Positions 7,684-17,003 of a stretch of DNA of 38,527 bases are shown one piece after another. This DNA is from a virus. The translations under genes and the position numbers were made by a program. Position 1 is the stretch's first letter. The number at the start of each line of letters is the position of its first letter. The notes below the pieces were generated by a model. It ran no database searches. It was not told the DNA's origin and worked only from the letters and a program-made list of their open reading frames with translations. The stretch is taken from positions 1-38,527 of IMG/VR virus record IMGVR_UViG_3300021091_000179. One strand, written 5' to 3'.

Positions 7684-10600
7684 TTATCTCTCCCTATACT
7701 TGCGTTCGCGGTCATCAAGTCTCGCCACGACCATATTTGCAATTGCCTCTGGCGAGGCGTTTGCGCCGTTTATATTAATTGTGTAATTGCCCGGTCCGGC
7801 CGCAGTAGAATTTGCCGGGGACGCATAAGCCGTGCTCATTGCTGGAACCGACTTGTCTCCTACGCCTGGTACTGGTCCCGGAACGACATGCAGATGTCTT
7901 TCTGCCATATTTCCATGAAATTCCGCAAAGCCACCGTTGGCGTGAACCATTGTCGCATATTTGCCAAGATTTTGACCAACAAGGTCGTACGCTCGTCCAG
8001 TTATGTGGTCTGAGTTGGAAGAACCAAGATTGAAGTTTCTCCATGATGAAGTGACACTTCTTTTACCGGTCAATTGTCCATCCATCGCTTGATGACGCGC
8101 CATTGTCTGTGAGAGCTTGGAGGTGGTTGTGTCGCCTATTTGGCCGCCACGCGGCGAATATGTATCTGGTGGTCTTAGCTGTCCTTTTGCTGAATCCCAA
8201 ATCAAACCAGTTTGCCACCAGTCAGGCCCACCAGCAGAACCCTTGAAAAAGCTTTCAGTTGTCGTTTTGTATAAGGTGACGGCACGATTAAATTCGTTGT
8301 AGTCTAATCCCATTTTTTGAGCAACGTCTTTTAGGTCGCCAGTAAATTGGTCTAGAGCTCCAACTTCACCTGATTCACCTGCGTCTATTTCTTTGAAACC
8401 AAGTTTGTTCTTATCTAATTTATCACCAAAAACATATTTTAACAGTGCATCTACCCCTCCCCCTTGATTATTTTGACCTGGTTTCATAACCGTACTAATA
8501 TTTTCATTTTCAAAACCCCTACCAAATCTCAAGAGGTCAGAATTATCCATTGCGGCAAGTTGTTTTTCTACAGAGGCAGCATCAAGACTTATGTTCTCTT
8601 TTTGGGCAAGACCAAGCAATTGTGATGTCAATTGACCGACTATGTCTTCCCTATATCCAGCGGTTAGGGCCAGGCCTGCTGTTTTCGCAATCGCTGTGTC
8701 GGCTTCACTCATGCCACCAAACACATTTCCTTCTTTAAACGCGTCTCCTTTCTCAAACATATTGACAGAATCTTCAAAAGCGTCAAATACGTTCCCCTTG
8801 TTTAGTGCAAGATTCTGTTCTGCAAATCCCGCGAAAAATTCATCAGTAGCAATTGCTTTTTCTTCAGCCGTGGCATCTTTGGACATTAATTTGTCCCTGT
8901 AGCCCTGGGCAGCCATGTCGATTGCTTGTTGGGCTTCTCGTTGTTTTATGTTTTTCGTAAATGGGTCGCTTCGCTTAATAAATGCGTCTGCTAGTGCATC
9001 ATTAAGTTGAGATGCTGTTTTGACCATTGCAGCACCAAGACTTACTGCTAAATCTTTGTACTTAACGGTTGCGTCGTAGAGGTCGATACCGAGTTCCTGT
9101 GCCAAAAGTTCAAGTTCGGCTGCCGATTTTCCAGTATCTCTACTGAGCTGTTTAAGTCGTTTTGAGTTAACAGATTCAAATTGTTGCAGTGTTTGGTCGA
9201 ATGCCCCCTTATCTGCGACTAGTTCTTCTATGAATTTAGTTGGTTTTACCAAAGCATCTTTTTTCATGTCTTCAGAAATAGTCATACCAAACTGACTTTG
9301 TCTGGAATATATGTCCTCAATCAGTGCTATTGCGGCAGCATCTTTGTTTGCTCTATCTGACGACTCAAAATTTTTAAACAGTGAATTATTTTTTATGGTG
9401 TCAACAGTGCTTTTTCGTTTTGCTATAAAGTCTGTTACGATGTCCCCAAATGCCGTTTTTCGTTTAGACATGTCTTCGCCACGTGCCTGCGCTTCCCTGT
9501 TTAGGTCAAACTGTTTTGAAGCAGAAGCAACAATTCCAGTAAACAAGCTATCGATTGAACCTTGAGCTGCTTTTGTTGCTTTCTTCATTTGGTCCTTGTG
9601 CTTATTTATCGCGCCCATGATTCCGCCAGCAAGAAGACCTATTCCAGCTCCAATTGCCGCACCAGCAGGACCGAACAAAGCTCCTATTTGGGCACCACCG
9701 GCAGCACCGGCGAGCGCTCCAGCTCCGACACTTTTTGCCTTAAGAGCTCCACCTACGCCGGCAACAGCCAAGCCAAGACGTGGGTCAATCATTGAAAGCG
9801 TTCCACCAAGCGCCATAGCTCCGCGCATTTCTTCTGGCGCAAATTGGCTAGCCATAGCCAAGCCCATTGAAGTGCCCATGCGGCCAGTTCCGCTTTGTGC
9901 AAATCGTTTTTGCCCTGCGCCAAATTTTGTTTCGCTTCTGGCTATTCTCGCCATTTCTCGCGTAAAAGAGAGTCGAGTCGCGAATCTTCCCCTATTTTGT
10001 TCATTTCTTGCTTGCATCATTCTGTCGCGAGCTTCTTGTCTCATTTTTTCTACATTTACGAAGTCGCCTTTGCCATCATTTAATGTTGGGTCAAATCTTC
10101 CGTCATTTAGGTAGCCCATAGCCCCCTGAAACATGCCAGCAACTCCTCGTGCTTTATTCGCAGCAGTTGCAGAAACGTCTCGCAACCTCGAGCCAAAAGC
10201 CATACTTGAACGAGTTAATCTTTCTCTTGCTGTGAGGCCAGGGTCAACAACTCTTCCCGTATATTCGCGTTCCCCAGTTTCTTTATTTCTTGTTGTTTCT
10301 TTCCATCTTTCGAACTCCCCAGTCCTAAAAGACTCGCTCATCATTCCAGGCAAACTTGCGTCTCTCATGGAAATTTCGCGAGCTGCAACCCTATGTGCAA
10401 TTCTTCTATCAAGGTCATTTTGTTTTATTGCAGCCAATGCTTCCTCTCTGCCCATTCCGCCGCCGAGACCCCTGCTTGCAACCAATCGAGAAAGACGCCT
10501 ATTGCTTAATCTTTCATAGTCAATATTTGGATTTATACCGCCAGGCATAACCATGTTTCTCGAGCCATTCATTCCGAGCGCCATATGAACACCGGGCACC

Positions 10601-12936
10601 GGTGTGACCATTCCTGCTCCGGGTGTTGCAAGCATGAATTGTCTTTCGTATGCTCTACGGTCCATCCCAGCTCTGTACATGTCTCCAGCTTCAAAGCCTT
10701 GTTTCATTAGCCTGCCAACTCGCATTGATTCGCCGAGTCTCATTCTTGGGTCAACTTTTATTCGCCCAAACACACTTTGTGAAGTTTGTGATGCACCCAT
10801 TGTTATTCCACGATTATTTAAATACACTCCGCCTAGTGCTCTTACGTCTTGGAATACAGGAGCTCCATTTTTGCCAACAGCCGTAGTTTGCTGAAAGTCT
10901 CTTTCTGGAATAAATTGATTTGTTATTGGAATTCCACCACTTGAATACGCTGTTGGCATATTGTGGCCAACAGCGGCCTGACCAACGAGTATTCCTTTTC
11001 CTGGCGCTGTATTTAGCGCTCTATTGCCGATTAATGCCGTTTTATCTGCAAAATCTCTAAGTTGTGCGGCGTTGCTTGTTGAATAAAGGCGAGAAAGTGC
11101 TGGACCATAATATGAGTTGTATGCTTGCTGTGTTGGACCGTATGGGTGTATCGGTCCTGCCATTCCGGCACCACCACCACCACCACCACCGCTAGACATC
11201 CTCCCACTGCCAGCCCCTGCCGCTCCAGCCCCTGGAACTGGACTCCCATTTACGTAAACATTTGTTGCCGTAACAGGCATTGTTGAAACATTGCTGAACG
11301 GAAGACTTTTTTGTTGACCCGTTATTCCAGGCATAAGTTTTCCTGCAGCGCCCATCATTCGGCTTCCGAATATTTGGAAAGCCAATAAGGGCCCTAATGC
11401 CTTTGCAAAACTACCACCGCCGCCGCCAAGACCGGTCAAAAGTTTTGTCATACCCCTAATCAGCATTCCTATACCACTAAGAACATCATTCAAAAATGGA
11501 AGAATTTCAAAAAATACAGTCTTCATTCTGAAGAACAAATCAGATACGTCGCGAATCAAATCACCAATACGCGTACCGGTTTCGATTACGGTTGACTCAT
11601 TCGCCAGCAGCAATTCGCGCATATGGCCCATGTTTTCTGTGCCTTCTTTTATTGCTTGCCAAACCTGCCCAAATGCTTTTTCAATAACTCGAGCACCATC
11701 TATTAACGGTCTTAATCTTTCGAGGACAAGATTCCATCCGCGTTTAAAATTGCTCCACCAATTGCCCATTCTGTCAAACATGCCTTGAATTTTCGGCAAA
11801 TAATCTCGTATTGTTTTAACCAACCAACCACTAAATTTTTCCACGCCATTAGCCAAACCCTCAATAAATGTCTCGCCACCGGGATTAAACATGATGCTCG
11901 TCATCAATCGTGACAAATCTCTACTTATAACTTTAAAGATTTTTTCAAAAGCTACTTTTACCGGACCTAAAAATTGTTCTCCAAAATCAGCAAACTTTCC
12001 CCTTAGAAGCGTAAAATATTTTGTAAGTTGACTAATAAGCGTTTCATTTACTGCGTCAAACTGACCGAGAACTCCACCTTTTTTCGCAAGCTCTCCAGAC
12101 ATAAGCAATTCCTTGAATTGCTTTTTTGTTTTTATTTTCGTTCCTTTTAGGGCTTTTTCCATCTCCGGGCCAAGTTTTTTAGCCTCAGAAATAACATTAG
12201 AAAGAGTCTTTTTTTCGTCATTGAGGGCGGCGACAATTGTGCCAACTTGAGCTGCTGTTTTTTTGGGGTCTTGTCCAGCGGCACCAAAATCCATAAGAGC
12301 TTTTATGGATGCACCACTTGTATTTATCTGAGTTACTTTCATTGTTTTGGACATTGACGCATATGCGCCATTTAGGGCTTCAACACCAAGGGAGGCCAAC
12401 TCTGCGTTCATTTGCAGGTTTCTCATCGCCATGGCTGTTTGATTCATGCCACTACCGAATTGGCGAGCCCCTTTGCCCCTATAGGCGTACATGGCAGCTT
12501 GTTGTTCTCGAATCGCAGCAGAAACGGTAGCTATTGCGATAGTCGCAGCCGCAGCACCACCAGCAAGTAATTGCAACACCCCGTGGTAAGCCTTAACTAT
12601 ATATTGACCGCCTTTTACCAAGGCATGCCAGCCAACCATCGCCACAGCAAGAAGGCCCATTTCTATCAAGACACCCTTTATGGCGAATTTCAAAAATTTA
12701 GTAAGCGCTTTCCCAAACATTCGTATGCCACTATCAACGAAGTCAAAGTGTTTTTTCCATTTTGAAGTTGCTCGAGTGAGTGCCGCGCCAGCTCCTTGAG
12801 CATATTTTTGAACATTTTTGCCGGAAGACAACCTGTTTTCTAATGCTTCAACGGCTTTAATTTTTGCTAACAGCGCATCAAGCTGTTTAGTCTTGGTTAT
12901 AACCTTGACAACTATATTTACTTTTTCGTCGGCCAT
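7684..12936 (-). CDS. Tape measure protein with C-terminal M15-type peptidase module
   Basis: The 1750-residue protein starts at ATG 12936 with GGAGAGG upstream. Its length sets the tail length. Residues about 80-150 and a glycine-zipper run near 1105-1140 are hydrophobic enough to span a membrane, as expected for a protein that leads DNA into the cell. Near the C-terminus, SSNSDHITGRAYDLVG places H1644 and D1651 in the H-x6-D zinc motif of M15 (VanY/D-Ala-D-Ala carboxypeptidase-like) peptidases. GGFAEFHG and RHLHVVPG (H1681, H1683) supply the remaining ligand region. It probably opens peptidoglycan during injection. Residues 35-40 are RLSSGK, the same motif that recurs in the polyprotein at the right end of the window. 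Poly-glycine and Met/Arg-rich stretches occupy the middle. Confidence 0.92.
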   Translation of the reverse strand: MADEKVNIVVKVITKTKQLDALLAKIKAVEALENRLSSGKNVQKYAQGAGAALTRATSKWKKHFDFVDSGIRMFGKALTKFLKFAIKGVLIEMGLLAVAMVGWHALVKGGQYIVKAYHGVLQLLAGGAAAATIAIATVSAAIREQQAAMYAYRGKGARQFGSGMNQTAMAMRNLQMNAELASLGVEALNGAYASMSKTMKVTQINTSGASIKALMDFGAAGQDPKKTAAQVGTIVAALNDEKKTLSNVISEAKKLGPEMEKALKGTKIKTKKQFKELLMSGELAKKGGVLGQFDAVNETLISQLTKYFTLLRGKFADFGEQFLGPVKVAFEKIFKVISRDLSRLMTSIMFNPGGETFIEGLANGVEKFSGWLVKTIRDYLPKIQGMFDRMGNWWSNFKRGWNLVLERLRPLIDGARVIEKAFGQVWQAIKEGTENMGHMRELLLANESTVIETGTRIGDLIRDVSDLFFRMKTVFFEILPFLNDVLSGIGMLIRGMTKLLTGLGGGGGSFAKALGPLLAFQIFGSRMMGAAGKLMPGITGQQKSLPFSNVSTMPVTATNVYVNGSPVPGAGAAGAGSGRMSSGGGGGGGAGMAGPIHPYGPTQQAYNSYYGPALSRLYSTSNAAQLRDFADKTALIGNRALNTAPGKGILVGQAAVGHNMPTAYSSGGIPITNQFIPERDFQQTTAVGKNGAPVFQDVRALGGVYLNNRGITMGASQTSQSVFGRIKVDPRMRLGESMRVGRLMKQGFEAGDMYRAGMDRRAYERQFMLATPGAGMVTPVPGVHMALGMNGSRNMVMPGGINPNIDYERLSNRRLSRLVASRGLGGGMGREEALAAIKQNDLDRRIAHRVAAREISMRDASLPGMMSESFRTGEFERWKETTRNKETGEREYTGRVVDPGLTARERLTRSSMAFGSRLRDVSATAANKARGVAGMFQGAMGYLNDGRFDPTLNDGKGDFVNVEKMRQEARDRMMQARNEQNRGRFATRLSFTREMARIARSETKFGAGQKRFAQSGTGRMGTSMGLAMASQFAPEEMRGAMALGGTLSMIDPRLGLAVAGVGGALKAKSVGAGALAGAAGGAQIGALFGPAGAAIGAGIGLLAGGIMGAINKHKDQMKKATKAAQGSIDSLFTGIVASASKQFDLNREAQARGEDMSKRKTAFGDIVTDFIAKRKSTVDTIKNNSLFKNFESSDRANKDAAAIALIEDIYSRQSQFGMTISEDMKKDALVKPTKFIEELVADKGAFDQTLQQFESVNSKRLKQLSRDTGKSAAELELLAQELGIDLYDATVKYKDLAVSLGAAMVKTASQLNDALADAFIKRSDPFTKNIKQREAQQAIDMAAQGYRDKLMSKDATAEEKAIATDEFFAGFAEQNLALNKGNVFDAFEDSVNMFEKGDAFKEGNVFGGMSEADTAIAKTAGLALTAGYREDIVGQLTSQLLGLAQKENISLDAASVEKQLAAMDNSDLLRFGRGFENENISTVMKPGQNNQGGGVDALLKYVFGDKLDKNKLGFKEIDAGESGEVGALDQFTGDLKDVAQKMGLDYNEFNRAVTLYKTTTESFFKGSAGGPDWWQTGLIWDSAKGQLRPPDTYSPRGGQIGDTTTSKLSQTMARHQAMDGQLTGKRSVTSSWRNFNLGSSNSDHITGRAYDLVGQNLGKYATMVHANGGFAEFHGNMAERHLHVVPGPVPGVGDKSVPAMSTAYASPANSTAAGPGNYTININGANASPEAIANMVVARLDDRERKYRER

Positions 12937-12998
12937 TACCTCTCCGAGTGATTTTTGGTCACGTGAGTGTAAAAGCGCCGAGCTATGTAGCTAGCACG

Positions 12999-13196
12999 CT
13001 ACTGAGTCTTCGACTTACGCTCTTGCTCTTCGCGGTCGTTACCTATAACTTTAGCACAAGCAAGTAAAATCAACCAAGCATCATCGTCAACATCTAGCAG
13101 AGAAAGTGGATTTTGGCCAAACAGCTCACCAAGACGAGCGGCCGACGATACTCGGGAGTCTTTGACTAATTCGTCGTAGACTCCTTCGTAGGGTCC
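12999..13196 (-). CDS. Tail assembly chaperone, -1 frameshift extension (gpT-like)
   Basis: In the -1 frame relative to the chaperone gene, codons stay open for 65 residues, ending with TAG at 13001-12999. The peptide continues smoothly in composition: GPYEGVYDELVKDSRVSSAA, then RLGELFGQNPLSLLDVDDDA, then WLILLACAKVIGNDREEQ, ending in KSKTQ. It has no plausible start of its own near its beginning and lies between the chaperone and the tape measure. This is the place where most long-tailed phages make a G/GT pair by frameshifting. The extended form would recruit tail tube subunits onto the tape measure. The extension is short but the arrangement is characteristic. Confidence 0.75.
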   Translation of the reverse strand, partial: GPYEGVYDELVKDSRVSSAARLGELFGQNPLSLLDVDDDAWLILLACAKVIGNDREEQERKSKTQ

Positions 13197-13229
13197 ACCG
13201 CTGTTACTGTATCTGAGTATCCAGCCGCA
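13166..13229 (-). promoter_or_regulatory. Predicted -1 frameshift window of the tail assembly chaperone
   Basis: The -1 frame has its last upstream stop (TGA) at 13232-13230 and the zero frame stops at 13168-13166, so the shift must fall between. No canonical X-XXY-YYZ heptamer is visible. The best fit is the P-site codon CCT preceded by C (13193-13190), where tRNA-Pro could re-pair on CCC. The exact site is uncertain. Confidence 0.5.
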
Positions 13230-13711
13230 TCAAGAATTGCAAGAGCAGCAGATTCGACGTGTGGGTCAACGCCAAACAATGCGCGAACCGCATCAGGTAC
13301 CGGGCGCGTCGTTTCGGTCATTTCCAAAATCATTGGATGAGCAAAATTTAAATAATTGCCGTCCGAATCCAAAACTTCCTCGTCGTCAATATAGATTCCC
13401 GTGGTTGTATGCCCAATCACAAGACATGCAAACTTTGTTGCGTCGAGACCATTTCTGGAATCCTCACCAGCATTTTTGCGCCAGTTTTTCATTTGGGTTT
13501 GCGTTATGTTCGGACTGACCTTAACGCTTACGCCATGACGCTCAGGGACCGGAATCAGAACAGGTTGACGCTCAACCTTTTTTCTGATGACTGTACGAAG
13601 CCGGTCAAGTTGTGTCTCTTCCTTGAACTGCGGCAAAGCACTGTCCTTCGCGGATGTTTGCTTTTTCTTTGATGGTTCGGAATTATCCGATGTGTAAAGT
13701 GTATCGCTCAT
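13166..13711 (-). CDS. Tail assembly chaperone, short form (gpG-like)
   Basis: The 181-residue product starts at ATG 13711 with a weak AGG. Its N-terminal 60 residues are charged and probably disordered (SEPSKKKQTSAKDS). The core, from about residue 75, includes ITQTQMKNWRKNAGED, LVIGHTTTGIYIDDEEVLDS and PDAVRALFGVDPHVESAALA. The position between tube and tape measure, the size and the overlapping -1 frame identify it as the tail assembly chaperone, which keeps the tape measure soluble during tail assembly and is absent from the virion. No sequence motif is diagnostic by itself. Confidence 0.72.
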   Translation of the reverse strand: MSDTLYTSDNSEPSKKKQTSAKDSALPQFKEETQLDRLRTVIRKKVERQPVLIPVPERHGVSVKVSPNITQTQMKNWRKNAGEDSRNGLDATKFACLVIGHTTTGIYIDDEEVLDSDGNYLNFAHPMILEMTETTRPVPDAVRALFGVDPHVESAALAILDAAGYSDTVTAVDPTKESTTN

Positions 13712-13756
13712 AGAACGAAACCTATCACACGAAATATTGTTCTATTGCAACTAGGT

Positions 13757-14263
13757 TTAGTTGGCAGCAGGGCTTTCTACGTCGGAGATTGCAAACGTTA
13801 AGGCAAATGTTGCTGGGGCACCAGACGATGAATCACCTTCTGGTTCCGTCATACCAACAAGCAAAGCATTGTAGTAAATTCTGTCGTTTGTTGGGTCTTT
13901 GATGTCGCAATCGTAAACAGATACCGTAATATTGTAGTAAGCGGTACCAACATACTTTCTTAGAGCCTTAAGTTTCGCACCAATACCAGCAGCCGTTTCT
14001 GACGGATTCATGTCGTCGTCATAGTGGGCCGTGAGGGTGATGTCCCCAATTTCCGATGGGGCACACAAAACCGTTGGACGAGATTTGCCGCCTTCGTAAA
14101 TTTTTTCTACCGATGCGGTAATTTCGCCACCAGACACTTGAGCAAATCTGAACTGGGTCCACTTGGGAAGGTTTGCCTGAACGTTGATTTGTTGCTTGGT
14201 TTCAGCACCAAACCCCGTTGGGGCAATTTCTGCCAGTACTTGTCTTTGCGCTATTTTTGCCAT
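13757..14263 (-). CDS. Tail tube protein
   Basis: ATG at 14263 has a strong GGAGG. The 168-residue product is beta-rich (QFRFAQVSGGEITASVEKIY, SEIGDITLTAHYDDD, YYNITVSVYDCD, ATFALTFAISDV), which matches the beta-barrel of tail tube proteins. It directly follows the sheath gene in the direction of transcription with a 14-base gap, the near-universal order of sheath and tube in contractile tails. The tube forms the inner channel for DNA. Identity rests on size, strand pattern and context. Confidence 0.82.
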   Translation of the reverse strand: MAKIAQRQVLAEIAPTGFGAETKQQINVQANLPKWTQFRFAQVSGGEITASVEKIYEGGKSRPTVLCAPSEIGDITLTAHYDDDMNPSETAAGIGAKLKALRKYVGTAYYNITVSVYDCDIKDPTNDRIYYNALLVGMTEPEGDSSSGAPATFALTFAISDVESPAAN

Positions 14264-14277
14264 GTTTTATTCCTCCG

Positions 14278-15729
14278 TTACACCACTGAAGTGGTTAGGT
14301 TCGACTTGACAATGTCGATTTGGATTTGGTCACCGATGCTGCTGACCCTCAAACCAACTCTGGCCTTAACCAAACCATCGTTCAGCTGAGAGGCCGGATT
14401 GATTGTTGAGTCGCACTTTACGGTGAAACCTGGGTCAAGCAATCTTCCATTTGCGTCGTACGCTGGATAAAGAGCACCGGTGTCTCTCATCGAGGCGAGA
14501 ATCGCCACAAGTCGCGCCGAAATATTTGAGAAAATTGTGTTTCTTCCGTCAATTGCGCTGAATACCAAATCTTCCAGCGAGCGGTAAGCTTCAGAAACAA
14601 CAGTGTTTACAACATCTTGCTGTGTGATGTACTTGAAATTATCTGTATCAACCGAGCACGAACGAGCACCATAAATTCTTACAGTGTTTTGAATGACTCT
14701 GATTGCATTGACAAAACCCTCATCAAGTTCATCACCGCTAATTTTGTTAATATCAGATTTCACACCAGCCACAAAACGTGACGATGAAAGCAAACCAGCA
14801 GCCGGAACATGAGCTCCACTTTGATTATGAGCAAGAGCCCTCTTTGCGGCAACATACCCAAGTGGTGGAATCATTCGTGTAATTCCAGCAATTGATGTTG
14901 GGACCTCTACCCATGGGTAGAAGTAGGCAGCATGCTCTGAGTGTTCCAATGCCTGCACGGTTAGCGCCGCACTCTTGGCTTGAGCAATTGTTTGTGATTC
15001 CGGTCCAGCGAGAAGAGCAATTCTGTTGTACTCATTTGCATGCTCTACCAGGTTTTCATTCATAGCGTCCGACTGTGATTCCGGACAAGCAACCGCACCG
15101 ACACCCAAGGCGTCATTGAGCAGTCCCAGGCCGGTGTTGTACTGTGCGTCAGTAATGGAAGCGTCGTTTGCTGTTCCGGCAGAAAGGGCCGTAACTGCCA
15201 ACGTGCTCGGGAGTAAGTTTGCGTTATTGACGGTCGCAGATACGTAGCGCGATGCAATCGCGCTTGAATTAATTCTGCCAACCGCCTGAGACGAAGTTGT
15301 TACCGTTCCGGTCGTATAAACAAATTCATCTTCAAAGAACAAAAGAAGTCTAAAAGCTGAGCCGGTATTGATGACCTGAACATCAACATCCTGCGACCAG
15401 CTACCAGCACCATTGGCCGTCAGCGTTATTACCGCTGAGCCCGAATTATTGAGAGCAATTCCACCCAATGTTGCAGCAGCGCCAACTACTCGGACGGCAT
15501 GAACGCGCGTTCCGCCCTCTTCAAAAAAAGTCTCAATCGTAGGATGTAGATACGAGTCTGCGCGATATCCACCGAATACATCTTCAAATTCGGCAAGACT
15601 TTCAACCAAAACGGCTTTGTCGCTTGGGCCACGCGTGGCTTTGCCTACGACGAACAATTGCGATGATTCACGAACTGTCGTTGTCGATGGGCCAGTTCTA
15701 ACTGAAGTTGATATAACTACACCAGGCAT
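14278..15729 (-). CDS. Tail sheath protein
   Basis: The 483-residue product begins MPGVVISTSVRTG, the typical 'PGV' start of sheath proteins. It continues with RGPSDKAVLVESLAEFEDVF and GGTRVHAVRVVG, which is the family's 'G...p..v.S..ef...FGG' and 'GG..c.vvRV' pattern. Near the C-terminus, NAIRVIQNTVRIYGARSCS, RSLEDLVFSAI and FTVKCDSTINPASQLNDG match the conserved sheath core. The sheath contracts around the tube to drive DNA injection. AGGAAGG lies just upstream of the ATG. The 113-base gap upstream (15730-15842) is AT-rich and could hold a promoter, but I see no convincing -35/-10 pair. Confidence 0.93.
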   Translation of the reverse strand: MPGVVISTSVRTGPSTTTVRESSQLFVVGKATRGPSDKAVLVESLAEFEDVFGGYRADSYLHPTIETFFEEGGTRVHAVRVVGAAATLGGIALNNSGSAVITLTANGAGSWSQDVDVQVINTGSAFRLLLFFEDEFVYTTGTVTTSSQAVGRINSSAIASRYVSATVNNANLLPSTLAVTALSAGTANDASITDAQYNTGLGLLNDALGVGAVACPESQSDAMNENLVEHANEYNRIALLAGPESQTIAQAKSAALTVQALEHSEHAAYFYPWVEVPTSIAGITRMIPPLGYVAAKRALAHNQSGAHVPAAGLLSSSRFVAGVKSDINKISGDELDEGFVNAIRVIQNTVRIYGARSCSVDTDNFKYITQQDVVNTVVSEAYRSLEDLVFSAIDGRNTIFSNISARLVAILASMRDTGALYPAYDANGRLLDPGFTVKCDSTINPASQLNDGLVKARVGLRVSSIGDQIQIDIVKSNLTTSVV

Positions 15730-15842
15730 AGGACCTTCCTAATTTGTTTTTCGGGGTTGGAATCCCTTATGTTGATTTCAATTGTAGAATAAATAGGTGA
15801 TTATTTTGTGCAACTATCAATTTGCTTTATTTTTAAAATCAA

Positions 15843-16502
15843 CTATGTTCTCGGTATCGTGATGCTTGTCGAAACCCCAGAAGCATTGTCAAGTGATGGC
15901 ATTTCTTGTGCTGGCCCGGCGTGTTTAATCTGAATCCCTATTTCATCCACTTCGCCAAGATTTGTTCTCGTTACAACTTCATCCATTTCCAAGGTGTATC
16001 CAATAAACGACCCAGACATAAATCTGTCGCCTTTTAACAATGTGGTGTCCGAAAATTCTTCCCTAATTGATGATTCGTCAATAATTACACGGAAATTTGA
16101 CCTTGTGTCATAGGCTTTTAGGCAGGGATAATCCAGCAGGGCTGAACGAACAACCGTTGTTAATCGGTCGCGCATTAATGGACATTCCTCGATTCCCTCC
16201 GTCCTAACCCAACAGTATGTTCTCATGCTGTAGGAAACCCGATACAGGGGGTGCTGGAATTCAAAACTGATTCTGCTCAATTGGGAAGTCGACAAAACCA
16301 CAGTGATTATTGACGGCCATTTATCTATGGCTAATGGTTCGTATCCAATATATTGCGCTGGGCTAGGAAGATTATTTTCATTAAGATTCCACCCATTTCT
16401 GTACCGAATTAGACGTATTGGCATATCCTGCTCAAGGTACGAATTAACGAAACCCTTTGCAAAATGGGTTCCATTCATTAAATATTTATCAAAATCTGTC
16501 AT
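15843..16502 (-). CDS. Tail terminator / tail completion-like protein
   Basis: This 219-residue protein is not recognised by a clear motif. Its ATG overlaps the stop of the gpS-like gene (ATGA), indicating coupled translation. The position between the gpS-like protein and the sheath is where phages encode the tail terminator (T4 gp15 or P2 gpR equivalents). Residues 75-150 (PLYRVSYSMRTYCWVRTEG, MRDRLTTVVRSALLDYPCL) follow the strand-then-helix pattern of terminator proteins. Its role would be to cap the tail tube and join it to the neck. The C-terminal residues are likely flexible. Confidence 0.5.
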   Translation of the reverse strand: MTDFDKYLMNGTHFAKGFVNSYLEQDMPIRLIRYRNGWNLNENNLPSPAQYIGYEPLAIDKWPSIITVVLSTSQLSRISFEFQHPLYRVSYSMRTYCWVRTEGIEECPLMRDRLTTVVRSALLDYPCLKAYDTRSNFRVIIDESSIREEFSDTTLLKGDRFMSGSFIGYTLEMDEVVTRTNLGEVDEIGIQIKHAGPAQEMPSLDNASGVSTSITIPRT

Positions 16503-17002
16503 GTCACCCTGCTGCCGTCAACTATGTATTTGGCAAGGTCTTGTTCTATTTGTCTGTCAAAATCTCGTGGAACAAAAACAATTGGACGCGCCGGCATGTT
16601 TCGTGTCCCGAACTGATGCCATCTAGCTATTCTTCCAGGGACAACCAATTCCATACTCTGGTCTTGAATATCGCTTCCAGGATTTGATGATGCGTTAACG
16701 ACAGAGGTATAAAGTTGACCCGTTTGAACAAGAATTTGTTCTGCCGTCATTGGAAATCTTGTTTTTTTCCATGCGTAATATGCGGGAGACAACGGAGCCC
16801 ATCCGCCCTTTAGCATTGCTTTTGCGGAAAGCATTCCGAGGGTGGTGAAGTTTTCCCCCCATGCGCGTTCAAGTTTTTCTGCTGCTCTTTTTAAAACAGG
16901 ACGTACATTTTTTGTTCTGTCTTTCATGTCTTTTAATCTTGCTTGGGCGTCATTAATTTCGACTTTTGTGACAACTACGTCAATTGAATAATTTTTTCCC
17001 AC
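16499..17002 (-). CDS. Virion morphogenesis / tail completion protein (gpS or HK97 gp10-like)
   Basis: The 167-residue protein starts with GTG at 17002, preceded by AGGA at seven bases. The core matches the phage virion-morphogenesis family: GGWAPLSPAYYAWKKTRFP, then ILVQTGQLYTSVV, then RIARWHQFGTRNMPARPIVF. The 'W.PLS..Y...K', 'TG.L..S' and 'HQFG....PARP' stretches are the family's hallmark. Such proteins act in the neck or tail completion. It is preceded by the connector gene (one-base gap) and overlaps the next gene by four bases. Confidence 0.75.
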   Translation of the reverse strand: MGKNYSIDVVVTKVEINDAQARLKDMKDRTKNVRPVLKRAAEKLERAWGENFTTLGMLSAKAMLKGGWAPLSPAYYAWKKTRFPMTAEQILVQTGQLYTSVVNASSNPGSDIQDQSMELVVPGRIARWHQFGTRNMPARPIVFVPRDFDRQIEQDLAKYIVDGSRVT

Positions 17003-17003
17003 G

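Noticed and set aside
9596-10114. 172-residue plus-strand open frame opposite the tape measure
   Set aside because: Proline/serine-rich shadow of the Ala/Gly/Arg-rich tape measure, with no ribosome-binding site and no family likeness.
15730-15842. Promoter in the gap before the sheath gene
   Set aside because: The region is AT-rich with TACAAT on the minus strand, but no -35 at a suitable distance.
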